A DNA stretch of 27,446 bases from DASUNQ01 sp036277075 (GCA_036277075.1 DASUNQ010000028.1:1-27446), one strand, 5' to 3'. Shown: positions 7,259 through 15,202, numbered from the stretch's first letter. The notes: generated by a model from the letters alone, not told the origin. Numbers and translations: made by a program.

Positions 7259-8842
7259 CTACTCGAACCAGCCGACGACGTCCGCCACGAAGTGGACGGC
7301 CCCGCCCCCCGGGACGACCGGGAGGACGGCGATCTGGCCGTTCGTGCCGAGGGCCAGGACGGCGTTGTTGGCGCGCGTCTGGCCGGCGGCGAAGTTGAGA
7401 GTGCTGGTCGCGGGCGGCAGCGAGCCGGCGGGGTGGGCAGTGAGGTGGCCGGCGCCGGTCGGGCCGACGGCGGTGAGGTTCAGCGCCACCGCCTTCGCGG
7501 CCGCCGGCACGCCGCAGAGGCCGCCCACCGCGAAGGTGCGGCTGGTGCAGGCCTGGAGCGCCGGGCCGCCGCTGGGGCCGGGGGGGTTGCGGGTGTCCGC
7601 CAGGCGGCAGGGCGGGAGGCTGAAGAACCGGAGAGCGGCGGCGCTCGGGGGGTTGTCGAGCGTCACCCGCCGCACCGACCCGGCGCCGGCGAAGGTCGTG
7701 TAGTAGAGGGCCTGCGTCGCGCCGTGCGGCCCGAAGAGGAGGTGCACCACGGTCCCCAGCCCGGAGCCGAAGTCGGCGGCGGTCCAGGCGCCGCCGCCCC
7801 CCTGGCTGAGGCGGAAGATCCCGCCGCAGGTGCAGTCGCCGAAGAGGTAGGCGCCGTCGTAGCCGGGCCAGAGGCCGTTGGGAACGAAGGCGCCGCCGCT
7901 GGCGCAGTTGCAGCTCGCCGGGCTCGTGGTGCCGGGGATCTGCTGGTCGTGCGCGTACTCGAAGATCGGGTCGACCATGCTCGCCAGCGACGGGCAGGAT
8001 CCGGTCGGATGCGCCCCCTCGCGGCAGCTCCAGCCGTAGTCGGCACCCGCCTGTCCGAGATCGATCTCCTCCCAGGCCCCGGCCCCCACGTCGTTGACGA
8101 AGAAGCGCGTGCCGGCGGCGTTGGGGTCGAAGCCCAGCCGGAAGGGGTTGCGCAGCCCCCAGGCGTAGGTCTCCTGGCAGCGGTTGCCGGGGGTGGTCGA
8201 GCCGGTGACGTTGCAGCGCGCCGTCCCCGCCCCCTGGAAGGGGTTGTCGGCCGGGATGCCGCCGCCCGGCGTGATGCGCAGGATCTTGCCCGTCAGCACG
8301 TGCTCGTTGCGCGCCGCGCTGGCGATTCCGCCCTCGCCGATCGAGACGTAGAGATGGCCGTCCTTGCCGAACTGCAGGTCGCCGGCGTTGTGGTTGCCGT
8401 TGGGCGACGGCATGTTGTCGATCAGCACCAGCTCGCTCGCCGGGTTGACGACGTTGCTTGCCGGCAGGGTGAAGCGCGAGACGCGGTTGACGCAGGAGCC
8501 GCCCGGGCGCTCCGCGGTATAGAAGAGGTAGATCGACTGGTTGCAGCCGAAGGCCGGGTCCACGGCGACGCCGAGGAGGCCGCGCTCGGAGTCGGTGCAG
8601 ATCTGGCTGGCGGGAATGGTGAGCGCCGGGGTGCCGACCAGGGCGCCGTTCTGGACGACGCGCAGCGTCCCCCCCTGGGTGGTGACGAGGAGGCGGCCGT
8701 CGGGGGCGAAGGCGAGCGCCGTCGGCGCGGCGAGGCCGCCGGCGACGAGCGCGTCGGTGAACCCGGCCGGCACGGCCGCGTTCGCCGCGGCGGCGAGGAG
8801 AGCGCCGAGGAGAGCCGCCGCCGGCGTGCCGCGCCGCCTCAT
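7259..8842 (-). CDS. Secreted PQQ-dependent sugar dehydrogenase with extra C-terminal domain
   Basis: A 527-residue exported protein. An N-terminal signal peptide (Arg-rich start, Ala/Leu core, ANA cleavage region about residue 22) precedes a six-bladed propeller of the soluble glucose/aldose dehydrogenase family. Motifs are GLLGVAVDPAF, GNHNAGDLQFGKDGHLYVSI (catalytic His), ETYAWGLRNPFRLGFD, NDVGAGAWEEID and ADYGW. Expected activity is periplasmic PQQ-linked oxidation of aldose sugars; the substrate is not predictable. From about residue 405 a separate domain begins with PCRLADTRNPPG and ends VVADVVGWF. I know this type as a C-terminal appendage of secreted proteins in Acidobacteriota and actinobacteria, role unknown. 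Many cysteines fit an extracytoplasmic location. It lies 6 bp behind an rlpA-like gene. Confidence 0.88.
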   Translation of the reverse strand: MRRRGTPAAALLGALLAAAANAAVPAGFTDALVAGGLAAPTALAFAPDGRLLVTTQGGTLRVVQNGALVGTPALTIPASQICTDSERGLLGVAVDPAFGCNQSIYLFYTAERPGGSCVNRVSRFTLPASNVVNPASELVLIDNMPSPNGNHNAGDLQFGKDGHLYVSIGEGGIASAARNEHVLTGKILRITPGGGIPADNPFQGAGTARCNVTGSTTPGNRCQETYAWGLRNPFRLGFDPNAAGTRFFVNDVGAGAWEEIDLGQAGADYGWSCREGAHPTGSCPSLASMVDPIFEYAHDQQIPGTTSPASCNCASGGAFVPNGLWPGYDGAYLFGDCTCGGIFRLSQGGGGAWTAADFGSGLGTVVHLLFGPHGATQALYYTTFAGAGSVRRVTLDNPPSAAALRFFSLPPCRLADTRNPPGPSGGPALQACTSRTFAVGGLCGVPAAAKAVALNLTAVGPTGAGHLTAHPAGSLPPATSTLNFAAGQTRANNAVLALGTNGQIAVLPVVPGGGAVHFVADVVGWFE

Positions 8843-8848
8843 CCGCCC

Positions 8849-9379
8849 CTACCGCAGGACGCGCAGCTCGACGGGAGCGGTGCCGCGGGCGGCGATGCCG
8901 AGCTCGCGGGCGGCGCCGTAGGAGAGGTCGATCAGCCGGTTGCGGGCGTGGGGGCCGCGGTCGTTGACGCGCACCACCACGCGCCGGCCGTTCCCCGGGT
9001 TCGTCACCTCGACCGGCGTGCCGAAGGGGAGGGTGCGGTGGGCGGCGGTGAGGCCGTGCATGTCGAAGGCCTCGCCGCTCGCCGTCGGGCGGCCCTGGAA
9101 GTCCCGGCCGTACCAGGAGGCGACGCCGCGCTCGGCGGCCGCCGCGTCCGCGGCGAAGGCCGGCAGGTGGAGGGCGGCGGCGGGAGCGGCCATCGTCGGG
9201 GGCATCGCCTCCCGCGCGAAGACCGCCCGCGGGGCCTCGGTCCCTTCCCACACGACCAGCGCCAGATAGGCCACCCCCGCCAGGATCGCGACCCGCGGCA
9301 GGCGCAGGCCCTTGGCGGACCGCGCGGGAGCCTCGTTGACTCGCACGGGGGTCTTTTTCTGGCGCTTGAAGGGCGTCAT
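8849..9379 (-). CDS. RlpA-like double-psi beta-barrel protein (short form)
   Basis: About 176 residues: a basic N-terminus, one membrane anchor or uncleaved signal (VAILAGVAYLALVVW), a low-complexity Ala/Pro spacer, then an RlpA-type double-psi beta-barrel. The barrel has GVASWYGRDFQGRPTASGE, AHRTLPFGTPVEV and VVVRVNDRGPHARNRLIDLS, retaining the His and Asp required for lytic transglycosylase activity in Pseudomonas RlpA. It lacks a SPOR domain and a lipobox. Its expected role is cleavage of peptide-free glycan strands in the envelope. I used the ATG giving MTPFKRQ; a TTG five codons upstream is an alternative. It is the middle gene of a three-gene minus-strand set and a paralogue of its upstream neighbour. 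Confidence 0.85.
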   Translation of the reverse strand: MTPFKRQKKTPVRVNEAPARSAKGLRLPRVAILAGVAYLALVVWEGTEAPRAVFAREAMPPTMAAPAAALHLPAFAADAAAAERGVASWYGRDFQGRPTASGEAFDMHGLTAAHRTLPFGTPVEVTNPGNGRRVVVRVNDRGPHARNRLIDLSYGAARELGIAARGTAPVELRVLR

Positions 9380-9421
9380 CGGCGGACGGTACAACCCCTC
9401 GGCCCGGAGGGTGAATTCCGC

Positions 9422-10111
9422 CTACGGCACCTCGACGACGAGCGGCGCGAAGCCGAGAATCGCCAGCTCGCGGCGCAGGGCGTCCGCCTTGCCGCGGTCG
9501 TCGAAGGAGCCGACCTGGACCCGGTGCCAGGTGCCGTCCGAGCGCAGCAGCGCCTCCGGATACTGGACGGCCAGCCCGCGGTGGAGCTCCGCGGCGAAGC
9601 CCTCCTCGGAGAACGCCGCCACCTGCACCGTGTAGTGGGGCAGCGGCGGCTCCTGCGTGCCGCCGGCGGCGTAGAGCTCCACCCAGGCGGTCCCCGGCGC
9701 CACCAGCCCGAGCTTCTTGGCCGCGGCGTAGGAGAGGTCGAGGATGCGGTTGCGGGCGAAGGGGCCGCGGTCGTTGACGCGCACCAGCACGCTGCGCCCG
9801 GTGCGCGGGTTCCGCACCTCGAGGCGGGTACCGAAGAGGAGGGTGCGGTGCGCGGCGGTCAGCTTGTGCATGTCGTAGCGCTCGCCGCTCGCCGTCCGCC
9901 GGCCGTGGAACGGCTTGCCGTACCACGAGGCCATCCCGGCCTCGAAGGGGCGGCCGTAGCCGGGCGGCCGGAGCGTGCGGCGGGTCGAGGTGCAGGCGGC
10001 GAGGAGGAGGAGCGCCGCGGCCAGCGGCAGGAGGAGGGCCCGGCCCGGAAGGGGGAGGCGCCGCCCCGGAGCGGAGCGCGAACGGGTGGGGCTAAAGAGC
10101 GGGGCGTCCAT
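9422..10111 (-). CDS. rlpA: RlpA-family septal-ring lytic transglycosylase, lipoprotein with SPOR domain
   Basis: A 229-residue lipoprotein: basic N-region, hydrophobic core and lipobox LAAC with the lipidated cysteine at residue 40. The double-psi barrel has GMASWYGKPFHGRRTASGE, AHRTLLFGTRLEV and VLVRVNDRGPFARNRILDLS, with the catalytic His and Asp present. The last ~70 residues (HYTVQVAAFSEEGFAAELHR to the end) form a SPOR domain, which binds denuded septal glycan. Expected function: outer-membrane-anchored glycan cleavage during daughter-cell separation. The barrel is closely similar to that of the next gene downstream, so the two are a tandem duplication. It is first in its operon, about 95 bp behind an extended -10 promoter candidate. 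Confidence 0.92.
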   Translation of the reverse strand: MDAPLFSPTRSRSAPGRRLPLPGRALLLPLAAALLLLAACTSTRRTLRPPGYGRPFEAGMASWYGKPFHGRRTASGERYDMHKLTAAHRTLLFGTRLEVRNPRTGRSVLVRVNDRGPFARNRILDLSYAAAKKLGLVAPGTAWVELYAAGGTQEPPLPHYTVQVAAFSEEGFAAELHRGLAVQYPEALLRSDGTWHRVQVGSFDDRGKADALRRELAILGFAPLVVEVP

Positions 10112-10206
10112 GCCGAGTCGCTGAGCGGCCGGCGCGTCTCCTGGACGCGCCGAGGAGCTGGAGCTGCTGGCGGGGGACCCCCGCGCCGAAGTATTGCCGG
10201 ATCGCT

Positions 10207-10215
10207 ATTGTACCA
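10207..10215 (-). promoter_or_regulatory. Extended -10 promoter candidate for the rlpA operon
   Basis: Reading the minus strand, TGGTACAAT matches an extended -10 element (TGnTATAAT, one mismatch in the hexamer) in the gap between purB and rlpA. No -35 consensus is evident, as is usual for extended -10 promoters. It would give a leader of roughly 90 nt. Confidence 0.45.
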
Positions 10216-10241
10216 GACCCGCCCGGAGCGCCCGCCCGGGC

Positions 10242-11678
10242 TCAGATCCGGGGGGCGGCGACCGCGGCCGCCTCGGCCCCGGCGAGGAGCGGCTCGACGA
10301 CCTCGGCCAGGAACTCGTCCACCTGCTCGGCCGAGCGGCCGGTGAAGGCCGCCGGGTCGAGCCACCCCCGCGCCTCCTCGAGGGTGATCCGGAAATCTGG
10401 ATCGCCCGCGATCCGCTCGACGAGGGGGTTCTCGCCCCCGCGCTCGACCGCCTCCTGGGCCTCCAGGCTGTAGCCGCGGAGCCGCTCGTGCAGGGCCTGC
10501 CGGTCGCCGCCGCGCAGCGTCCCCTCCATGAGGAAGGTCTCGGTGGCCATGAAGGGCAGCTCGCGCGCCACCCGCGCCGCGACCGTCGCCTCGCGCACCG
10601 TCAGCCCTGCGGCGATGTGGGCGGCGAGGAGGAGGACCGCGTCGGCGGTCAGGAACGAGTCCTCCAGCACCAAGCGCCGGTTGGCCGAGTCGTCCAGGCT
10701 CCGCTCCAGCCACTGGGTGGCGGCGTTGAGCGGCCCGTTGAGGCTGTCGGTGATCAGACGGCGGGCCAGGCCGCACATCCGCTCGGCGCGCACCGGGTTG
10801 CGCTTGTAGGCCATGGCCGAGGAGCCCACCTGCTCGGCGTCGAAGGGCTCGGCCAGCTCGCCCACCCCCTGGAGGAGGCGCAGGTCGGTGCCCAGCTTGT
10901 GGCAGCTCTCGGCGATGCCGGCGAGGGCGGCGAGCACCTGGCTGTCCTGCTTGCGCGGGTAGGTCTGGCCGGTGACCGGGAAGCCGGCGGCGAAGCCCAG
11001 GCGCGCGGCGAGCCGGCGGTCCAGCTCCCGCACCTTGCCGTGGTCGCCGGCGAAGAGGGTGAGGAAGCTGGCCTGGGTGCCGGTCGTCCCCTTGGCGCCG
11101 CGGCAGCGGAGGGTCGCCAGGCGGTGGCGCACCTCGGCGTGGTCGCTCGCCAGGTCCTGGAGCCAGAGGCAGGCCCGCTTGCCGACGGTGGTGAGCTGGG
11201 CGGGCTGGAAATGGGTATAGGCGAGGGAGGGGACCGCGCGGGTGCGGCGGGCGAAGGCGGCCAGCTCGCGGATCGCCGCCGCCAGGCGCGCGGCCAGGAG
11301 CTCCAGGGCCTCCCGCGCCAACAGAACGTCGGTGTTGTCGGTCAGGAAGGCGCTGGTAGCGCCGAGGTGGAGGATCCCCCCCGCCCCCGCCTCGACCGCG
11401 TCCGCCTGCTCGGCGAAGTGGCGCAGGTGGGCGACGACATCGTGGCGGGTGCGGCGCTCGAGCTCGGCCACCCGCGCGAGGTCGAGCCGCGGCGCCGCCG
11501 CGCGCAGGGCGGCGAGCTGCTCGGGGTGGATCGGCAGCCCCAGCTCCGCCTCGGCTTCGGCGAGGGCGATCCAGAGCTCGCGCCAGGCGCCGTAGCGGTG
11601 CGACGCCGAGAAGATCCGCGCCATCTCCGGCGAGGCGTAGCGCTCGTGGAGCGGGTTCTGCGGCGCCTCGGCGGCCAT
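10242..11678 (-). CDS. purB: Adenylosuccinate lyase, human-like ADSL type
   Basis: A 478-residue enzyme of the fumarase/aspartase superfamily. It releases fumarate from SAICAR and from adenylosuccinate, two steps of purine synthesis. The mobile-loop signature is present as GSSAMAYKRNPVRAERM, with Ala where Pro is usual, plus KGTTGTQASFL and TRHDVVAHLRHFA. The C-terminal half (QWLERSLDDSANRRLVLEDS, ELPFMATETFLMEG, FTGRSAEQVDEFL) resembles animal ADSL more than the PurB of E. coli or B. subtilis. The ATG is chosen at MAAEAPQNPLHERY, matching the family N-terminus. It diverges from arginine deiminase with about 50 bp between the two starts, so their promoters must be closely packed. Confidence 0.95.
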   Translation of the reverse strand: MAAEAPQNPLHERYASPEMARIFSASHRYGAWRELWIALAEAEAELGLPIHPEQLAALRAAAPRLDLARVAELERRTRHDVVAHLRHFAEQADAVEAGAGGILHLGATSAFLTDNTDVLLAREALELLAARLAAAIRELAAFARRTRAVPSLAYTHFQPAQLTTVGKRACLWLQDLASDHAEVRHRLATLRCRGAKGTTGTQASFLTLFAGDHGKVRELDRRLAARLGFAAGFPVTGQTYPRKQDSQVLAALAGIAESCHKLGTDLRLLQGVGELAEPFDAEQVGSSAMAYKRNPVRAERMCGLARRLITDSLNGPLNAATQWLERSLDDSANRRLVLEDSFLTADAVLLLAAHIAAGLTVREATVAARVARELPFMATETFLMEGTLRGGDRQALHERLRGYSLEAQEAVERGGENPLVERIAGDPDFRITLEEARGWLDPAAFTGRSAEQVDEFLAEVVEPLLAGAEAAAVAAPRI

Positions 11679-11686
11679 GGGGGCGA

Positions 11687-11695
11687 TGCTACAAT
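11687..11695 (+). promoter_or_regulatory. Extended -10 promoter candidate for the arginine deiminase operon
   Basis: TGCTACAAT (extended -10, one mismatch in the hexamer) lies 35 bp before the arginine deiminase ATG, in the divergent purB-arcA gap. There is no good -35. It predicts a transcript starting near 11702. Confidence 0.45.
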
Positions 11696-11730
11696 GCGCG
11701 CCTTCGCTCCCCCCGCCGGGGAACCCCGCC

Positions 11731-13011
11731 ATGGCCATTCGAGTGGACTCCGAGATCGGGCGGCTGCGCCGCGTGCTGGTCCACCGGCCCGGGCGCGAGA
11801 TCGACCGCATGGTCCCCTCGCGCATGGGCCAGCTCCTCTTCGACGACATCCTCGACGGCGACGAGACCCGCTTCGAGCACGACCTCTTCCGGCAGGTGCT
11901 GGAGAAGGTCGGCGCCGAGGTGCTGGATGCGGGGCGTCTGCTCGGCGAGGTGATGCGGATGGAGAAGCCGCGCCGGCGCCTGCTCGACGAGCTGGAGGAG
12001 GAGTACGGGGTGCTGCGCGAGACGGTGGCGCGGCTCGAGGAGATGGAGCCCGAGGAGCTGGCGGCGGCGCTCGTCGAGGGGCTCCGGCCCGAGCCCGAGG
12101 AGGGCCCGCCCGGCCCGCGCCCCGCCTTCTTCGACCTCCAGCCCCTCCCCAACTACTTCTTCCAGCGCGACCCGCAGGTGGTGCTGGGCAACCGCGTCGT
12201 CGTCTCCTCGATGGCGACCGACGCGCGGTCGCGCGAGCCGCTCCTGGCGCGCATGCTCTTCGACTACCACCCGGCGCTCCAGGACTACGCCGCGCTGTTC
12301 GAGATCGAGGTGCCGCCGACCGGCGCGCCGCGCCACAACCCGCACTTCCCGTACCCCACCCTGGAGGGGGGGGACGTGGTGGTGGTCGACCGCGAGATCG
12401 TCCTCATCGGCATCTCGGAGCGCACCAACCGGCGCGGCGTCGAGGTGCTGGCCGAGTACCTGCGCCTGGAGGAGACGCCGTTCCGCCACCTGATCCTCGT
12501 CGAGCTGCCGGCGCAGCGCTCCTACATGCACCTCGACACCGTCTTCACCCTGATCGACCGCAACACCTGCCTCGCCTACGTGCCGGTCGTCGAGCCCGGG
12601 GGGGCGGAGTCGGCGCACGTCTACTACGTCGACCTCTACGCCCCGGAGCTGACCTTCGCGCTGCGCCAGTCGCTGCTCGGCACGCTCTCGGCCCTAGGCG
12701 TCGATCTCGAGGTGGTCCCTTGCGGCGGCTCGGTCGAGGTCGTGGACCAGCAGCGCGAGCAGTGGACCGACGGCGCCAACGCCTTCGCCGTGGCCCCCGG
12801 CGTCATCCTCCTCTACCGCCGCAACCGCAAGACAGTCGAGGAGCTGGCACGCCGCGGCTGGCGGGTGCTCACCGAGCGCGACGTCCTCGCCGCCTCCGAG
12901 CCGCTCCTCGACGGCGGCCCCGCCGTCGTCACCCTGCTCTCCAACGAGCTGTCGCGCGCCCGCGGCGGCGCCCGCTGCATGACGATGCCGGTCGAGCGGG
13001 ACCCCGTCTGA
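11731..13011 (+). CDS. arcA: Arginine deiminase
   Basis: A 426-residue guanidino-group hydrolase that converts arginine to citrulline and ammonia. Family motifs occur in order: N-terminal SEIGRLRRVLVHRPGREI, LPNYFFQRDP, LEGGDVVVVDREIVLIGISE, YMHLDTVFTLID, and the C-terminal GGARCMTMPVERDP with the nucleophile Cys416. The ATG was chosen because it begins the conserved MAIRVDSEIG; an upstream in-frame ATG lies in the divergent promoter region. It is followed 7 bp later by carbamate kinase, so both belong to an ADI-pathway operon. The linking ornithine carbamoyltransferase is not in this window. Likely role: ATP generation and ammonia release from arginine. Confidence 0.95.
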   Translation: MAIRVDSEIGRLRRVLVHRPGREIDRMVPSRMGQLLFDDILDGDETRFEHDLFRQVLEKVGAEVLDAGRLLGEVMRMEKPRRRLLDELEEEYGVLRETVARLEEMEPEELAAALVEGLRPEPEEGPPGPRPAFFDLQPLPNYFFQRDPQVVLGNRVVVSSMATDARSREPLLARMLFDYHPALQDYAALFEIEVPPTGAPRHNPHFPYPTLEGGDVVVVDREIVLIGISERTNRRGVEVLAEYLRLEETPFRHLILVELPAQRSYMHLDTVFTLIDRNTCLAYVPVVEPGGAESAHVYYVDLYAPELTFALRQSLLGTLSALGVDLEVVPCGGSVEVVDQQREQWTDGANAFAVAPGVILLYRRNRKTVEELARRGWRVLTERDVLAASEPLLDGGPAVVTLLSNELSRARGGARCMTMPVERDPV

Positions 13012-13018
13012 GGGAGCG

Positions 13019-14038
13019 GTGAAGCGCGCGCCGATCGTCGCCGACCTGCGGCTGGAGATCGCCCGGCCGCTCGCCGTCGTCGCCTTCGGCGGCAACGCCC
13101 TGCTCCGCCCCGAGGACCACGGGCGGGTGGAGGAGCAGCGCCGCCGCGCCGACGACTGCGCCGACTGGCTGATCGAGTTCGTGCGCCGCGGCTTCGACCT
13201 GGTCGTGGTCCACGGCAACGGCCCGCAGGTGGGCCAGGTGCTGATCCAGATGGAGGAGGCGGCGACGAAGGTGCCGCCGGGCACCCTCGACGTCGCCGTG
13301 GCGCAGACCGAGGGGAGCATGGGGTACCTCCTCGAGCTGGCGCTGCGCAACCGGCTGCGCGCCGAGCGGATGCACCTCGAGGTGGCGACGGTCCTGACGC
13401 TCGTCGTCGTGGACGGCGAAGACCCCGGCTTCCGCGCCCCCAGCAAGCCGGTGGGTCCCTTCTTCTCCCGCTACCGCGCCGAGGCCCTCCAGCACGAGCT
13501 GGGCTGGCGGATGATCGAGGACTCCGGCCGCGGCTGGCGCAAGGTGGTGGCGAGCCCGCAGCCGCTCGAGGTCCTGGGGGTGGGGCCGGTGCGCGACCTG
13601 CTGACGCGCGGCAACATCGTCATCGCCGGCGGCGGCGGCGGCATCCCGGTGGTCCGCCGGCCCGACGGCGAGGTGGCCGGGGTCGAGGCGGTGATCGACA
13701 AGGACCGCACCTCGGCGCTGCTCTCGCGCGAGCTCAAGGCCGACCTCTTCATCATCCTGACCGGCGTACCGCGGGTGATGAAGAACTTCGGCAAGAAGAA
13801 CGCCGAGGAGCTGCCGGTCCTCGGGCTCTCCGAGGCGCGGCGCCTCCTCGCCCGCGGCCAGTTCCCGCCGGGGAGCATGGGCCCCAAGATCGAGGCGGCG
13901 ATCGACTTCGTGGCGACGACCGGCCGCCGGGTGCTGATCACCGACATCGAGCACCTGGCGGCGGCGCTCGAAGGGGAGAGCGGGACCCTGATCGTCACCG
14001 ACCAGGTGGCGCGGGAGGCGGCGCGGGCGGCGGGGTGA
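13019..14038 (+). CDS. arcC: Carbamate kinase
   Basis: A 339-residue amino-acid-kinase-fold enzyme that makes ATP from carbamoyl phosphate and ADP, the last step of the arginine deiminase pathway. Motifs: VVAFGGNALL, VVVHGNGPQVGQVLIQME, NIVIAGGGGGIPVV, VIDKDRTSALLSREL and PPGSMGPKIEAAIDFV. It starts at GTG 7 bp behind arcA with a GAGGGAG site very close to the start. It is slightly longer than the usual ~310 residues because of an N-terminal lead-in before RPLAVVAFGG, so a later start is possible but no better one is visible. Its last 44 bases overlap the convergent rdgB gene. Confidence 0.95.
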   Translation: MKRAPIVADLRLEIARPLAVVAFGGNALLRPEDHGRVEEQRRRADDCADWLIEFVRRGFDLVVVHGNGPQVGQVLIQMEEAATKVPPGTLDVAVAQTEGSMGYLLELALRNRLRAERMHLEVATVLTLVVVDGEDPGFRAPSKPVGPFFSRYRAEALQHELGWRMIEDSGRGWRKVVASPQPLEVLGVGPVRDLLTRGNIVIAGGGGGIPVVRRPDGEVAGVEAVIDKDRTSALLSRELKADLFIILTGVPRVMKNFGKKNAEELPVLGLSEARRLLARGQFPPGSMGPKIEAAIDFVATTGRRVLITDIEHLAAALEGESGTLIVTDQVAREAARAAG

Positions 14039-14588
14039 GGTCCGGCGCGAGCTCTTCCAGCAGCGTCCGCCAAGCCTTGCCGCGGTGGCTGACGGCGTCC
14101 TTCTCGGCGCCGCTCAGCTCGCCGAAGGTCCTGCTCCCGCCGGCGGGCAGGAAGACCGGGTCGAAGCCGAAGCCGAGGCCGCCGCGGCCGGGCAGGACCA
14201 GCTCGCCTTCCGCCGCCCCTTCCGCCACCCGCTCCCCCTCCGCCGTGCGCACGAGGAGCGCGGCGCGGGCCGTCGCGCGCGTCTCCCCGAGGGCCGCCGC
14301 GGCGCGGGCGATCCCCTCCGCCCCGACGGCGTCGAGCATCCACTTGACGAGCGGCCCCGGGAAGCCGTTCAGGGCGGCGAGCTCGAGCCCCGCCTCCTCG
14401 ACGACGAGCGGCCGGCCGAGCCGCCGCCAGGCCTCGTCCGCCTTGGCGCGCAAGACCGCCAGCAGGTCGAGGGATTGGATCTCGGGCAGGTCGAGGGCGA
14501 CGGCCTCCAGGCCGTCGCCGGCCAGGCGCCGCGCCTCGGCGAGCTTGCCCGGGTTGCCGGTGACGAGGACGAAGGGGAGGCGTGTCAC
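13995..14588 (-). CDS. rdgB: Non-canonical purine NTP pyrophosphatase (HAM1/ITPase family), archaeal/eukaryotic-like
   Basis: A 197-residue house-cleaning enzyme expected to hydrolyse ITP, dITP and XTP to monophosphates. Motifs: VTGNPGKLAEARR, ALNGFPGPLVKWMLDAVGAEG, GFGFDPVFLP and SHRGKAW. NGFPGPLVKW and SHRGKA are closer to archaeal and human ITPase than to E. coli RdgB. The motif that is usually DDSGL or VEDSG reads VEEAG (residues 63-67), placing Glu65 where the general-base/metal Asp is expected. The GTG start overlaps the coaE stop (GTGA). The Pro-rich C-terminus overlaps arcC by 44 bp. It is the last gene of the ubiE-folD-coaE-rdgB set. Confidence 0.88.
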   Translation of the reverse strand: MTRLPFVLVTGNPGKLAEARRLAGDGLEAVALDLPEIQSLDLLAVLRAKADEAWRRLGRPLVVEEAGLELAALNGFPGPLVKWMLDAVGAEGIARAAAALGETRATARAALLVRTAEGERVAEGAAEGELVLPGRGGLGFGFDPVFLPAGGSRTFGELSGAEKDAVSHRGKAWRTLLEELAPDLTPPPAPPPAPPGR

Positions 14589-15202
14589 CCGGCTCCCTCC
14601 TGCCGCAAGGCCGCCATCTGTCCCAGCTCCGCCACCAGCTCATCGATCTGCGCGGTGAGGGCGGCGAGGTCGCCGTCGTTGCGCAGCACGCGGTGGGCGG
14701 CGGCCCGCCGCGCCTCCCCCTCGCCCTGCGCCGCGAGGCGCGCCCGCGCCTCCGCCGCGTCCATCCCGCGCGCCACCGCGCGCCGGAGGCGCACCGCGGG
14801 ATCGGCCTCGACGGTGACGATGAGGTCGAACCCCGCGCCGTAGCCCGCCTCCACCAGGAGGGTGGCCTCGAGGACGACGACAGGGTCGCCGGAGGCCTCG
14901 GCGAGCGCCTCGAAGCGGCGGCGGACCAAGGGGTGGATGGCGGCCTCGAGGGCGCGCCGCGCTTCGGCGTCGGCGAAGACCCGGCGCGCCACCGCGGCGC
15001 GGTCGACCGAGCCGTCCGGCGCCAGCGCCGCCTCGCCGAACAGCGCGTGGACGGCCGCCGCCCCCTCGCCGCCCGGCCGGTAGAGGTCGGCCACCAGCTC
15101 GTCGGCGTCGATCACCCGCGCGCCGCGCTCGGCGAGGAGGGCGGCGGCGGTCGACTTGCCGCTCGCCAGGCCGCCGGTCAGGCCGACGCGCAACGCGCTC
15201 AC
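14585..15202 (-). CDS. coaE: Dephospho-CoA kinase
   Basis: A 205-residue P-loop kinase that performs the last step of coenzyme A synthesis, phosphorylating the 3'-hydroxyl of dephospho-CoA. The Walker A motif GLTGGLASGKST is at residues 7-18, followed by ARVIDADELVADLYRPG, IHPLVRRRFE and VVLEATLLVEAG (usual form DxPLLFE; Ala replaces Pro-type residues here). The GTG start overlaps the folD stop as GTGA and gives exactly the conserved N-terminus. The downstream stop overlaps the rdgB start, so all three are translationally coupled. Length matches the family (about 200). Confidence 0.95.
   Translation of the reverse strand: MSALRVGLTGGLASGKSTAAALLAERGARVIDADELVADLYRPGGEGAAAVHALFGEAALAPDGSVDRAAVARRVFADAEARRALEAAIHPLVRRRFEALAEASGDPVVVLEATLLVEAGYGAGFDLIVTVEADPAVRLRRAVARGMDAAEARARLAAQGEGEARRAAAHRVLRNDGDLAALTAQIDELVAELGQMAALRQEGAG

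Noticed and set aside
6870..10345. Very long open frames overlapping the ddl-PQQ-rlpA region (over 1000 codons on each strand)
   Set aside because: They are Arg/Pro/Gly-rich, lack any domain pattern and lie opposite or out of frame with recognisable genes. They are the usual by-product of very high GC.
10194..13022. 942-codon plus-strand frame across purB and arcA
   Set aside because: It is antisense to purB and out of frame with arcA, with low-complexity Arg-rich translation.
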